Assembly: GCA_964396535.1 (NCBI GenBank)
Contig: CAYNFT010000006.1
Coordinates: 1-42,830 of the forward strand
Reading direction: 5' to 3'
DNA: 42,830 nucleotides
Origin: CAYNFT01 sp964396535
GTDB lineage: Bacteria; Chloroflexota; Dehalococcoidia; Dehalococcoidales; UBA2162
This document shows positions 8,586-16,836 of this stretch, one piece after another. Each line of letters starts with the position of its first letter. Within the stretch, counting starts at the first letter, position 1. The notes beneath the pieces are model-generated. The model was not told the DNA's origin and did not search any database. It saw nothing but the letters and a program-made list of their open reading frames with translations. The translations under genes and the position numbers were made by a program.

Positions 8586-9719
8586 TTACTTTCTCTGTTT
8601 TGACTCAAGCGCTTCAATATAGTAATCAAATACTTTCTGAGCAACACGTTCCCAGCTATATTCCTCGGCGGTAAGTCTTGCCCTGGCTGCCAGCTTCTGC
8701 CGAAGTGTTTCGTCACTTAAAACAGTAATTAGAGTCTGGGCCAGACTCACAGTATCTCTTGGGGGAACAAGCAATCCGTCTTCCCCATGAGTTACAACAC
8801 CGTTATACCCATCTATATTGCTGGCAACAACTGGCGTACCAACTGCCATAGCCTCAAGCAAAACAATTCCAAAACTCTCCCGGGATGTTGCCGGAGAACA
8901 ATAAACGTCAGCCGTCTTATAATATCGGGGTTTGTCGTCCTCGGATACATAGCCAACAAAAACAACGTCTTTTAAACCCTGGTTCTTAATCCACTTCTCA
9001 TATGGCTTACGAAGTCTGGTACCAGGACCTGCAATAATAAGGCGAGAGTTAGGAATCTCCTGTTTGACCTTCTGATAAGCCTTAATTAGGTATATCGCAC
9101 CCTTGCGACGTTCCAGGCGCCCAAGGAATAAGATGTTCTGTTTGCCATCACAGAACTCCTCAATCGGAGGTACATCTGGAGAGAAACGCTCAACATCAAT
9201 ACCATTGGGAATAATATCATAGTGTCCGGGGACGTGTTTACTAACATAAGTCTGAGCCATTTTGGATACGGCAATCCTTCCGGCAAGCTTGTGCAGCCGC
9301 CGGCGTATCATCCAGGTACTGATAGGCTTACCCACATTATAACCCGGCTTACCATCCCAGGCATGGAAAGTGCCTATATTTGTGGAGTCGGAAAAGCGAA
9401 GTATGGCACTGCACAGCATAGGCATAAAGGGCTCATGAAGGTGGATAATATCAAACTTCTCTCTTTCAAGAACCTCTTTTATTGTAGAGGCTAACCTTAG
9501 GGAAATGGTGACACGAATAATGGAGCCGCTACTGGGAATAGGACGAGGTTTGCCGATGGGTATAAATCTATCACCAAAAGCAGTAACCGGTTGAGATGCA
9601 GGAGCAATAACCTTAACATCATGCCCCATCCGGGTGAGATAACGTTCCAGTGATGAGATATGGCTGGTCACACCACCTGGAAAGGCAAAGTCATAAGGGG
9701 AGACCAGTGCTATCTTCAT
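8586..9719 (-). CDS. GT4-family glycosyltransferase, PimA-like
   Basis: The 377-residue protein has two Rossmann halves of the GT-B fold. The N terminus MKIALVSPYDFAFPGGVTSH matches the opening of PimA-type mannosyltransferases (PY-F--PGGV--H). The C-terminal half has FLGRLERRKG and the nucleotide-sugar motif E-x7-E in SRESFGIVLLEAMAVGTPVV. PimA transfers mannose from GDP-mannose to phosphatidylinositol at the inner face of the membrane (family knowledge). The location between ino1 and the phosphatidyltransferase supports a phosphatidylinositol acceptor. The precise sugar cannot be read from sequence. The start is an ATG 46 bases after ino1. Confidence 0.85.
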   Translation of the reverse strand: MKIALVSPYDFAFPGGVTSHISSLERYLTRMGHDVKVIAPASQPVTAFGDRFIPIGKPRPIPSSGSIIRVTISLRLASTIKEVLEREKFDIIHLHEPFMPMLCSAILRFSDSTNIGTFHAWDGKPGYNVGKPISTWMIRRRLHKLAGRIAVSKMAQTYVSKHVPGHYDIIPNGIDVERFSPDVPPIEEFCDGKQNILFLGRLERRKGAIYLIKAYQKVKQEIPNSRLIIAGPGTRLRKPYEKWIKNQGLKDVVFVGYVSEDDKPRYYKTADVYCSPATSRESFGIVLLEAMAVGTPVVASNIDGYNGVVTHGEDGLLVPPRDTVSLAQTLITVLSDETLRQKLAARARLTAEEYSWERVAQKVFDYYIEALESKQRK

Positions 9720-9765
9720 ATCAGCTTTACCCCTGCCATAAAACGTGGCTCTTCAGAGCTTTGAT

Positions 9766-10893
9766 TTACCCGGGTTTCCCTTTAGATAGTTTTTCCTTTG
9801 GAGGAGGCTTTACATCTTCACCCTTGTTAGCAGCAATAAACTCTTCTACCATCCGGTGCGCTTCATCATCAGTATACTGGATAGGCGGTGACTTCATGAA
9901 GTAGGCTGCCGGACCTACCAGTGCTCCCTTCAATCCCCTGTCCAGGGCAAGCTTGGAGCACCTGATGGCATCGATAATCACTCCGCCTGAGTTAGGGCTG
10001 TCCCATACTTCGAGTTTGAGCTCCAGCATCAAAGGGACATCTCCAAAAGTCTGCCCTTCCATCCTGATATGGCAGTACTTGCGGTCTTCAAGGAAAGGAA
10101 CATAATCGCTGGGACCGACATGAATATTGTCTGGACCAAGCTCATAGTCCAGCTGAGAGGTAACCGAGGTAGTTTTGGATATCTTCTTGGACTCAAGCCG
10201 CTCTCGTTCTAACATATTAAGAAAGTCAGTATTACCACCAAAGTTCAACTGATAGGTCCGCAATAGCTTAACACCACGGTCCCTAAACAGCCTGGTAAGT
10301 ACCCGGTGAGTAATAGTAGCCCCGACCTGAGACTTTACATCATCTCCAATAACTGGAAGCCCTCTTTCAATGAAGCGATTCTGCCAGTATTTCTCCTTAG
10401 CGATAAACTGGGGGATGCAGTTGATGAAAGCGCAGCCGGCATCCAGCACCTGCTCGACATACCACTTGGTGCCTTCTTCACTGCCTACCGGGAGATAGTT
10501 CAAGACCACGTCGGTCTTCGTTTCCTTGAGAATCCCAACTATGTCAGCCGTTGAGCCAGGCGCTTTCTGTATTATCTGGGACAGATACTTGCCTAGACCG
10601 TCGTGGGTCATACCTCGCTGGACTATGACTCCCGTAGTCGGCACATCGGTAAATTTAAACGTATTATTGGGTTTGGTAAAAATAGCCTCCGCTAAATCTT
10701 TACCAACTTTATTCTTATCAATATCAAAGGCAGCCACGAAATTGATATCTCTTATGTGATATCCCCCCAGATTTACATGCATAATCCCGGGTACGAATTC
10801 ATTCTCCTTGGCATCTTTATAATAATGAACACCCTGAACCAGTGACGAAGCACAGTTACCTACTCCTATTATGGCTACATTTATGTTACCCAA
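9766..10893 (-). CDS. ino1: Inositol-3-phosphate synthase
   Basis: The enzyme converts glucose 6-phosphate to inositol 3-phosphate with bound NAD and supplies the head group for phosphatidylinositol. The NAD loop GVGNCASSLVQG lies at residues about 11-22. The family core NYLPVGSEEGTKWYVEQVLDA and the NFGGNTDFLNM segment are intact, the latter preceding the catalytic lysines. At 375 residues it matches the short bacterial/archaeal form and not the longer eukaryotic one. The start is a TTG with AAAGGAGGG about 10 bases upstream. It heads the leftward operon ino1, glycosyltransferase, phosphatidyltransferase, purA. Confidence 0.93.
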   Translation of the reverse strand: MGNINVAIIGVGNCASSLVQGVHYYKDAKENEFVPGIMHVNLGGYHIRDINFVAAFDIDKNKVGKDLAEAIFTKPNNTFKFTDVPTTGVIVQRGMTHDGLGKYLSQIIQKAPGSTADIVGILKETKTDVVLNYLPVGSEEGTKWYVEQVLDAGCAFINCIPQFIAKEKYWQNRFIERGLPVIGDDVKSQVGATITHRVLTRLFRDRGVKLLRTYQLNFGGNTDFLNMLERERLESKKISKTTSVTSQLDYELGPDNIHVGPSDYVPFLEDRKYCHIRMEGQTFGDVPLMLELKLEVWDSPNSGGVIIDAIRCSKLALDRGLKGALVGPAAYFMKSPPIQYTDDEAHRMVEEFIAANKGEDVKPPPKEKLSKGKPG

Positions 10894-11171
10894 AGTTCGA
10901 CTACCCTCCTTTCTAATGGTACGAAACCCGTTGCGAGAGACCCACTTGGACTATCCTGATAAATGTCTAAGACTTTTACTCCTCAAGATACAAGAGTATT
11001 CTATTAATTTTCACAGCCATATTTCATTAAGTGCTCATTTCATCTTAACTGGAGCACAGGAGCCAAGCTTCTCTCAAGCTCTAACAACCCAGAGTGAACA
11101 AGATTTACCTACTACACCTGTGGCTGGTACTATTGTACTATTATTTGCGGGACTGGTCTGGATGATACTAA

Positions 11172-11312
11172 TCAGCCTTGACCGATTCTAAACACCTTGG
11201 TCCCACAATTAGGACAGACACCACGCATGGCCGGTCTTCCATTCTTCAGTGTGACCCGCTCTGCGTCTTTCGCTTCCACCTTCTTTCTGCACTTAAAACA
11301 ATATGCCTGCAA
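11172..11312 (-). CDS. Tiny DUF5679-type zinc-ribbon protein
   Basis: A 46-residue frame reads MQAYCFKCRKKVEAKDAE, then VTLKNGRPAMRGVCPNCG and TKVFRIGQG. Two CxxC pairs would bind one zinc. The layout matches the DUF5679 domain, whose members are small proteins with the phrase TLKNGRPA-KG-CP-CGTK. Function is unknown. The start is a TTG with GGGAGGT eight bases upstream. It lies alone between ino1 and truB. The strict motif match and good ribosome-binding site make it a real gene despite its size. Confidence 0.8.
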   Translation of the reverse strand: MQAYCFKCRKKVEAKDAERVTLKNGRPAMRGVCPNCGTKVFRIGQG

Positions 11313-11415
11313 TGCTTTGTACCTCCCATTTGACTCCGCTTGAACTATATTCCAATTGTATGCAGGCTGTCAAGATGTCTCCTAACTTAACCTTTGCCTA
11401 AAAACTAGAATTTAG

Positions 11416-12345
11416 CTACAGAAAAACCTTCTCAGGCTGCCATTGACCCTTTTCAGAGTTGAAGCGTAACACACCCAAGAAACGCCCGTCAAGGGCGTAG
11501 ACACGGCAACGATTTTCAGAAGAAGACCTTTCCAAGGTATGCTGTTGAAGGTAGCCGCTTCCCCCATCACCGTCACCATTCTTCAGAACCAACGGACGCC
11601 CATTCCTTATATCCTGCCCTGCATCATCGCTCACAACCATAGCTGTCCAATGTAAAAGCACACTATCTATGGGATAAACAAAGTGTTGCCAGTAGCCATA
11701 GCGGAAAGCATGCTCAAGCTGAGGTAATGAAACTGCGTCTCTTATATCAAAAAGACCACACCTCAAGCGGACTAAGTTCTTCAAATGAGCCCCACAACCC
11801 AGGGATTGCCCCAAATCATGAGCTAAGGAACGGATATAGGTACCCTTACCACAGACTACTTCTATAGTGACTACAGGCGACTGCCAGTCTATAAGCTCCA
11901 GGTGATGGATTTTGACCAGACGGCTTCTCCGCTCAACTGTGATGCCTGCTCGTGCCAATTCATAAAGTGGTTTACCCTGATGTTTTAAGGCACTATATAT
12001 CGGGGGTATCTGGTGTATCAAGCCGTAAAAAGAGGAAAGCGCCAACTCCAGTCTGTCCCGGCTAATACCGGAAGGGTCACCCTTTCGGGTAATCCTGCCA
12101 TCGGCATCATAGGTGTCTGTAGCCACACCCAGCTCAATCTCAGCCCGGTAAGCCTTGGTACTATCCATTAAAAACTCGATAACACGTGTCCCCCGACCAA
12201 GGCAAACAGGTAGAACACCCGTAGCTGCTGGGTCAAGGGTGCCGGCGTGTCCCACGCGTCGCTCCCCGCTCAGCCGCCGCACCAATGCCACCACGTTAAA
12301 AGAAGTTCTACCTTTTGGCTTATTTATATTCAGTATGCCGTCCAT
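11416..12345 (-). CDS. truB: tRNA pseudouridine(55) synthase
   Basis: TruB makes pseudouridine 55 in the T-loop of tRNAs. The N terminus MDGILNINKPKGRTSFNVV and the catalytic loop GHAGTLDPAATGVLPV, with nucleophile Asp38, are diagnostic. A C-terminal PUA-like region follows, and the product is about 309 residues. I start at the ATG at 12345, since the family begins M-(D/N)-G-I. A TTG two codons upstream (12351) is possible, and neither has a strong ribosome-binding site. It is the last gene of the leftward nusA-ylxR-infB-rbfA-truB translation cluster. Confidence 0.94.
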   Translation of the reverse strand: MDGILNINKPKGRTSFNVVALVRRLSGERRVGHAGTLDPAATGVLPVCLGRGTRVIEFLMDSTKAYRAEIELGVATDTYDADGRITRKGDPSGISRDRLELALSSFYGLIHQIPPIYSALKHQGKPLYELARAGITVERRSRLVKIHHLELIDWQSPVVTIEVVCGKGTYIRSLAHDLGQSLGCGAHLKNLVRLRCGLFDIRDAVSLPQLEHAFRYGYWQHFVYPIDSVLLHWTAMVVSDDAGQDIRNGRPLVLKNGDGDGGSGYLQQHTLERSSSENRCRVYALDGRFLGVLRFNSEKGQWQPEKVFL

Positions 12346-12409
12346 AGTCAATCCATGTGCTGTGATTGTTTGTCAATCTTGCTTGTCTCTTGATATTTTA
12401 TAAACCTTT

Positions 12410-12496
12410 TTAGTATTCCTCTACTTCCTTAGATATCTTTCCCACTTTCCTGAAGGGGTAGTCTGGAACCTGGTTTACCAAAGACGAAAATCTCAT
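12410..12496 (-). pseudogene. 28-codon open frame, possible aminotransferase start fragment
   Basis: Between rbfA and truB a short frame starts at an ATG (12496) and encodes MRFSSLVNQVPDYPFRKVGK plus eight further residues before a stop. The L-x-PPYPF/PDYPF-x-K pattern recalls the first helix of class I aminotransferases, such as the diaminopimelate aminotransferase group, with the catalytic body absent. The resemblance is weak, and it could be an unrelated small peptide or chance. No other content was recognised in the 174-base interval between rbfA and truB. Confidence 0.2.
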
Positions 12497-12519
12497 ATGA
12501 CCGCCTCTTTGAGTAGTTC

Positions 12520-12873
12520 TTAATCGGTTTTTCTCCGGGTAACCTCGTCAATTAGCTGCAAGAGGTGGTCCCCCCGCTCAATAGAATCATCCCACTGAAA
12601 GCTCAGTTCGGGCGTGTATCGTAGTTTCAGACGCCTGGCCAACTCTCTACGGAAGAAACCCGAGGCGGATGCCAGTACGTTTAGCACCTCCTGTTTTTCT
12701 TCCGCATTACCTATGCGACTTACGAACACCTTGGCATATTTCAGGTCAGGAGAAGTAGCAACATCAGTCACAGTAATGAAATTGCCAAGTCGTGGGTCTT
12801 TGACTTGGCGCTGAAGTAACTCACTTATCTCCTGACGAATGAGGCTGTTCACCCGTTCAATACGATGTGCCAC
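12520..12873 (-). CDS. rbfA: Ribosome-binding factor A
   Basis: RbfA binds the immature 30S subunit and helps 16S rRNA 5'-end maturation and cold adaptation. The 117-residue product has the KH-like RbfA fold and its typical phrases: the RVNSLIRQEISELLQRQVKDPR opening, VTDVATSPDLKYAKVFVS, and RYTPELSFQWDDSIERGDHL near the end. The start is a GTG preceded by GGAGGAAT. It lies 12 bases after infB in the normal order, and the operon then continues to truB. The DHH phosphoesterase (nrnA) often found between rbfA and truB in related bacteria is absent. Confidence 0.95.
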   Translation of the reverse strand: MAHRIERVNSLIRQEISELLQRQVKDPRLGNFITVTDVATSPDLKYAKVFVSRIGNAEEKQEVLNVLASASGFFRRELARRLKLRYTPELSFQWDDSIERGDHLLQLIDEVTRRKTD

Positions 12874-12885
12874 AGCTATTCCTCC

Positions 12886-14733
12886 CTAGTCCACCTCCTC
12901 AGTGCTGAAAAACTCCAGTATATCTCCAACTTCAAACTCATTGAAATCCTTGATGCCTACCCCACACTCGTAACCACTGGTCACCTCCCGGGCATCATCC
13001 TTAAAGCGCCGCAAACTACTGACAACAGATTCATATACCGTTTCTCCCTGACGCTTCACCCTGGCCGAAACTCCCCGACTTACCTTACCCTCGGTGACAT
13101 ATACACCGGCTACCTTATCCTTTTTCCCACTGGGGAAAATTACCCGCACCTCAGCCCGGCCATCAATAACTTCAACATAAGAAGGTGCCAACATGCCCTT
13201 GAGAGCCTTGCCCACATCATCCACTAAATTATAAATAACGTCATAATGACGAATGCTCACGCCCTCTAACTCAGCCAATCGTTGCGCTCCTGGCTCAGAA
13301 TTGGTATTAAATCCGATAATAATTCCCTTAGAAGCAATAGCTAACATAACATCGCTTTCAGCAATATTACCAGTACCGCTATGAATAACTCTAACCTTTA
13401 CTTCGTCTGTTCCCACCTGTTCAAGAGAATTTCTTATCGGTTCAATACTACCTTGAACATCAGTCTTGAGAATAACAGTGAGCTCTTGCACCTGTCCGGC
13501 GCTTACCTGGTCGAAGAGATTGCTAAGGCTTACTGCTCTTGGTATTGCTGAAGGCTCTTGCTGCGTCTCTGCCTGACGCTTCTCTATTAAATCCTTAGCC
13601 TGGCGTTCACCAGCCACAACAGTCAGGGCATCCCCTGCTTGCGACACGCTGCTTAAGCCAAGAATCTCGACCGGGATAGCTGGTCCAGCCCTTCTCACTT
13701 GTTTACCCACATCATTAAACATAGCCTTTACCCTACCCCATGTGTTTCCAACCACCACGGTGTCGCCAACCCTCAGCGTTCCATTATGGACTAGCACGGT
13801 AGTTAATGCTCCCTTAGTTCTGTCCAGTTTAGCTTCGATAACTACCCCCACTGCTGGTCGAGAAGGGTCTGCCATAAGCTCTTCCATCTCAGCGACAACC
13901 AGAAGATTCTCCAGCAATTCTGGGATGCCTGTCTCATCCTTAGCCGAAACTGGAAGACAAACTGTATCGCCTCCCCACTCTTCAATAAGCAAACCGGCAT
14001 CAGCCAATTGCTGCTTAACAAGCTCCAGGTTAGCCTCAGGCTTATCTATCTTATTGATAGCCACCACGATAGGCACTCCAGCTGCCCGAGCGTGGTCTAT
14101 TGCTTCTAAAGTCTGCGGCATCACCCCATCATCAGCAGCTACTACCAGAATAGTAATGTCGGTTACTTGGGCTCCACGAGCCCGCATAGCAGTAAAGGCT
14201 TCATGACCCGGGGTATCCAGGAAGGTAATCTTTTGCCCATCAACCTCTACTTGATAGGCGCCAATATGCTGAGTAATGCTCCCAGCTTCAGTATCCATCA
14301 CATTAGTCTTTCGGATAGCATCAAGCAGCCTGGTCTTGCCGTGGTCAACATGCCCCATAACAGTAACTACCGGAGGTCGCGGTTTAAGACCAGCACGCTC
14401 CTTATCCTGCTGGAGCTGCTGCTTCTTGATCTCTCTAATAAGGCCGACCGACTTTCGCCCTGCCTGAGGCTTGAGGTGTGCTTCATAACCAAGTCCCACC
14501 GCCACCGCAGCAGCTGATTCATAATCAACGGCCTGGTTAATATTAGCCATAATACCGTTCCTCATCAGGTGCTTGATGATATCTACAGCACTAACCTTTA
14601 GAAGTACCGCCAGTTGCTTCACACTTAAGGTGGCAGGAATTTCAATCGAGCGTGCATTTTCTGAGGCAGAATTAGAGCTAACCCCTTTACCTGAAGACTT
14701 TGATATTGTATTTTGCTTGCCTACCTCTGCCAC
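12886..14733 (-). CDS. infB: Translation initiation factor IF-2
   Basis: IF-2 is the GTPase that brings initiator tRNA to the ribosome. This 615-residue form has one short IF2 N-terminal domain (residues about 34-85) and lacks the long charged extension of many bacteria. The G domain follows with GHVDHGKT (127-134), DTPGHEAF (173-180) and NKID (227-230). Domain II, domain III and the tRNA-binding C domain complete the protein. The start is a GTG with GAGGAG six bases upstream. It lies between ylxR and rbfA, as in most bacteria. Confidence 0.96.
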   Translation of the reverse strand: MAEVGKQNTISKSSGKGVSSNSASENARSIEIPATLSVKQLAVLLKVSAVDIIKHLMRNGIMANINQAVDYESAAAVAVGLGYEAHLKPQAGRKSVGLIREIKKQQLQQDKERAGLKPRPPVVTVMGHVDHGKTRLLDAIRKTNVMDTEAGSITQHIGAYQVEVDGQKITFLDTPGHEAFTAMRARGAQVTDITILVVAADDGVMPQTLEAIDHARAAGVPIVVAINKIDKPEANLELVKQQLADAGLLIEEWGGDTVCLPVSAKDETGIPELLENLLVVAEMEELMADPSRPAVGVVIEAKLDRTKGALTTVLVHNGTLRVGDTVVVGNTWGRVKAMFNDVGKQVRRAGPAIPVEILGLSSVSQAGDALTVVAGERQAKDLIEKRQAETQQEPSAIPRAVSLSNLFDQVSAGQVQELTVILKTDVQGSIEPIRNSLEQVGTDEVKVRVIHSGTGNIAESDVMLAIASKGIIIGFNTNSEPGAQRLAELEGVSIRHYDVIYNLVDDVGKALKGMLAPSYVEVIDGRAEVRVIFPSGKKDKVAGVYVTEGKVSRGVSARVKRQGETVYESVVSSLRRFKDDAREVTSGYECGVGIKDFNEFEVGDILEFFSTEEVD

Positions 14734-14798
14734 TACCTGCTCCTCTAAAAAGTCTTTTACCTAGCCTAACAAGCTGCTATTGATTATCCTAGATAAGT

Positions 14799-15110
14799 TT
14801 ATACCTCTTTACCGTCTTTTAAAAGGTCTTTACCAAATTTAATAAGCTGCTCTCGATTATCCTGGGTAAGAGTAGTTCGTAGGGTATGTTCTAATCGACC
14901 ACTCTTAAACCCGATCTCCCAGCACTCCTGTGCCCGGCATAAATAAGCACCCCTCCCAGCCTTCTTGCCACTGGTATCAACCTCTACAGTGCCGTCGGAT
15001 ATGCGCACCAGGCGGATTAGCTCCCGCTTAGCTTTTACCTTACGACAGGCTACGCAAGTCCGCTGCGGTATATGCTTAACTGAGCGCTGGCTAATACTCC
15101 TCGTCATCAT
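14799..15110 (-). CDS. ylxR: YlxR-family RNA-binding protein (DUF448)
   Basis: The 103-residue product has the YlxR hallmark IPQRTCVACRK followed by KRELIRLV, then the GRGAYLC loop. YlxR proteins are small nucleic-acid-binding proteins encoded between nusA and infB, and some are reported to bind RNase P RNA or to affect transcription. The coding region overlaps the end of nusA by 20 bases, indicating translational coupling. Two adjacent ATGs could serve as the start and neither has a clear ribosome-binding site. The first eleven residues before the conserved block are poorly constrained. Confidence 0.88.
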   Translation of the reverse strand: MMTRSISQRSVKHIPQRTCVACRKVKAKRELIRLVRISDGTVEVDTSGKKAGRGAYLCRAQECWEIGFKSGRLEHTLRTTLTQDNREQLIKFGKDLLKDGKEV

Positions 15111-16509
15111 CTAAAGAGAGTTCTAGCCCTCGGCGTGGTTTCCTGCCCCTGACTTTCTCCTCGTCACCCTCTCTTTCTTGATAGCCTTTCTTTTTCTTCT
15201 TCTTGGATTTAGGCTGGGGCTTGGTCGGTGCCGATGCTAAAATATCCTCAGCAAACCGAAGTTTAGGTCTTTCCGCTATTGATGGTTCAAGTGAAGCTGG
15301 TGGAGACACGAGTGCAGTATCGAGAGCCGGCAAAGGTTCAGCCGCTTCTTCAGACGTCAAGGCTGGCTCTGGGATGTCTGGTATTTCAGCAGGGACTTCC
15401 TCATCAACTATAGCTTCTTCTTCCACTTCCGCTTCCGTCGCGACTGAAGCTTGGGCTGCTTCTACCTTTTCTGCCTCTGCTGCCGAAGCACTCTTAATAT
15501 CAATTCGCCATCCAGTGAGTTTTGCTGCCAGTCTAACATTCTGTCCTTCTTTGCCAATAGCTAATGAAAGCTGCCTATCAGGGACAACCACAGTAGCTAC
15601 CCCATCTTCCTCATTCAGTTCAACATTTAATATCTGGGCTGGGCTGAGAGCATTAGCAATAAAGGTAGCGGCATCTTGACTCCACATAACGACGTCTATC
15701 TTCTCACCATTTAATTCATTGACAATATTTTGTATTCTGATACCGCGTAACCCAACACAACAACCAACCGGGTCAATACCATCCTGGCGTGCAGCTACAG
15801 CTACCTTACTCCGATAGCCGGCCTCACGAGCAACTGATTCTAATTCTACAGTCCCATTAAAAATCTCAGGAATCTCCATTTCAAAAAGCCGACGAAGTAA
15901 ATCTGGGTGTGAACGTGACAATACCACCCGAGGGCCCTTATTAGTTCGAACTACCTCCAAAATGACGGATTTTAGTCTTTGGCCTACTCGGTATCTCTCA
16001 CCAGGCACCTGCTCAGCCGCGGGCAATATGGCCTCGGTTCTGCCCAAATCGATAAAGATTTGCCTTGGTTCAACACGCTGCACTAAGCCGGTGACAATAT
16101 CACCTTCCCTATCGGCATATTCTTCAAATATAGCGCTGTGCTCTGCCTCATGAAGACGCTGCAAAATAACCTGTTTCGCCGTTTGAGCCGCAATACGCCC
16201 GGCATTACGAGGGGTAGCCTCTATCATAAGAGCCTCACCCATCAGTACATCTGGATTAATCTGGCGTGCCTCCTCTAGTGATATCTCACAGGAACTATCC
16301 GAAGGTTGTTCAACCACAACTTTCTCAGCCCACACTTGAACCTTGCCACTTGCAGGGTTAATCTTTACCGAAATATTCTGGCTAGGAGTAAAATTATCCT
16401 TCCTATAAGCTGACACCAGCGCTGCCTCGACCGCAGAAAGGACTACTTCACTGGGCAGGTTCTTCTCAGCCGAGATTTGTGTGATTGCAAGCAGAAAATC
16501 GCTCTTCAT
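15091..16509 (-). CDS. nusA: Transcription termination/antitermination factor NusA
   Basis: NusA binds RNA polymerase and nascent RNA and modulates pausing, termination and antitermination. The 472-residue product shows the NusA N-terminal domain (1-130), an S1 domain (about 133-200, GDIVTGLVQRVEPRQIFIDL), and two KH domains including DPVGCCVGLRGIRIQNIVNEL and AIGKEGQNVRLAAKLTGW. An unusual tail of about 120 residues follows. It is first Glu/Ala-rich, then Lys-rich (a run of lysines near 435), and ends in an acidic DDDEEY. The start is an ATG with GGAGG rather far upstream. rimP, which usually precedes nusA, is not here. Confidence 0.95.
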   Translation of the reverse strand: MKSDFLLAITQISAEKNLPSEVVLSAVEAALVSAYRKDNFTPSQNISVKINPASGKVQVWAEKVVVEQPSDSSCEISLEEARQINPDVLMGEALMIEATPRNAGRIAAQTAKQVILQRLHEAEHSAIFEEYADREGDIVTGLVQRVEPRQIFIDLGRTEAILPAAEQVPGERYRVGQRLKSVILEVVRTNKGPRVVLSRSHPDLLRRLFEMEIPEIFNGTVELESVAREAGYRSKVAVAARQDGIDPVGCCVGLRGIRIQNIVNELNGEKIDVVMWSQDAATFIANALSPAQILNVELNEEDGVATVVVPDRQLSLAIGKEGQNVRLAAKLTGWRIDIKSASAAEAEKVEAAQASVATEAEVEEEAIVDEEVPAEIPDIPEPALTSEEAAEPLPALDTALVSPPASLEPSIAERPKLRFAEDILASAPTKPQPKSKKKKKKGYQEREGDEEKVRGRKPRRGLELSLDDDEEY

Positions 16510-16546
16510 CTCGGATTAGGGCCTCCAATCTTAAAATTTCCACTAT

Positions 16547-16575
16547 AATTAAAAGAGTGGGAACAAAACCCACTC
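16547..16575 (-). terminator. Hairpin with T-rich tail in the nusA leader (possible attenuator)
   Basis: On the leftward transcript a perfect 7-bp stem GAGTGGG/CCCACTC (16569-16575 and 16555-16561) with a 7-base loop is followed by TTTTAATTAT. It lies between the promoter at 16590-16618 and the nusA start at 16509. It could therefore stop transcription before nusA, and autogenous control by NusA is an attractive inference. A plain terminator from an unseen upstream transcript is the alternative. Confidence 0.55.
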
Positions 16576-16589
16576 AAATACTCATAGCA

Positions 16590-16618
16590 AGCATATCATA
16601 ACCAACTGGAAAATGCAA
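16590..16618 (-). promoter_or_regulatory. Probable promoter of the nusA operon
   Basis: On the minus strand TTGCAT (16618-16613) and TATGCT (16595-16590) are separated by exactly 17 bases. TG lies two bases before the -10 (TGATATGCT), an extended -10. Transcription would start near 16583, just before the leader hairpin. Confidence 0.55.
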
Positions 16619-16640
16619 GTTATCCATATAGATTCTTTAT

Positions 16641-16687
16641 CAACCTCACCCCCTTAATCCCCCTCTCCTTGAGAAGGAGAGGGGGAT
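16641..16687 (-). repeat. Type A hairpin repeat, copy 2 (inverted)
   Basis: This is the reverse complement of the unit seen at 14-57 and 32941-32990. It has a 14-bp stem ATCCCCCTCTCCTT/AAGGAGAGGGGGAT with a GAG loop at 16657-16687 and the CCTCACCCCC tail to its left. The 327 bases between nusA and the next gene otherwise hold the nusA promoter and leader. Nothing was recognised at 16690-16836. Confidence 0.8.
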
Positions 16688-16836
16688 AGATTTTGTAAGA
16701 AGGATGGAATCCCTCTTTATGCCCTAATTGTATAAGAGAGGTAGAGCTTCTGTACTACTTCCCTACTAGTCAAGTGGTGGCAAAGGAGATAGTCTAGCAG
16801 GCTGTGTCTGCATAAGCTTATCTCAAGGATCACTGG

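Noticed and set aside
10871..11191. Rightward open frame of about 106 codons ending in a hydrophobic stretch (GTIVLLFAGLVWMILIS)
   Set aside because: It starts inside ino1 on the other strand, has no ribosome-binding site or start near the hydrophobic part, and its end overlaps the well-supported DUF5679-type gene. A small membrane peptide cannot be excluded. No other feature was recognised at 10894-11171.
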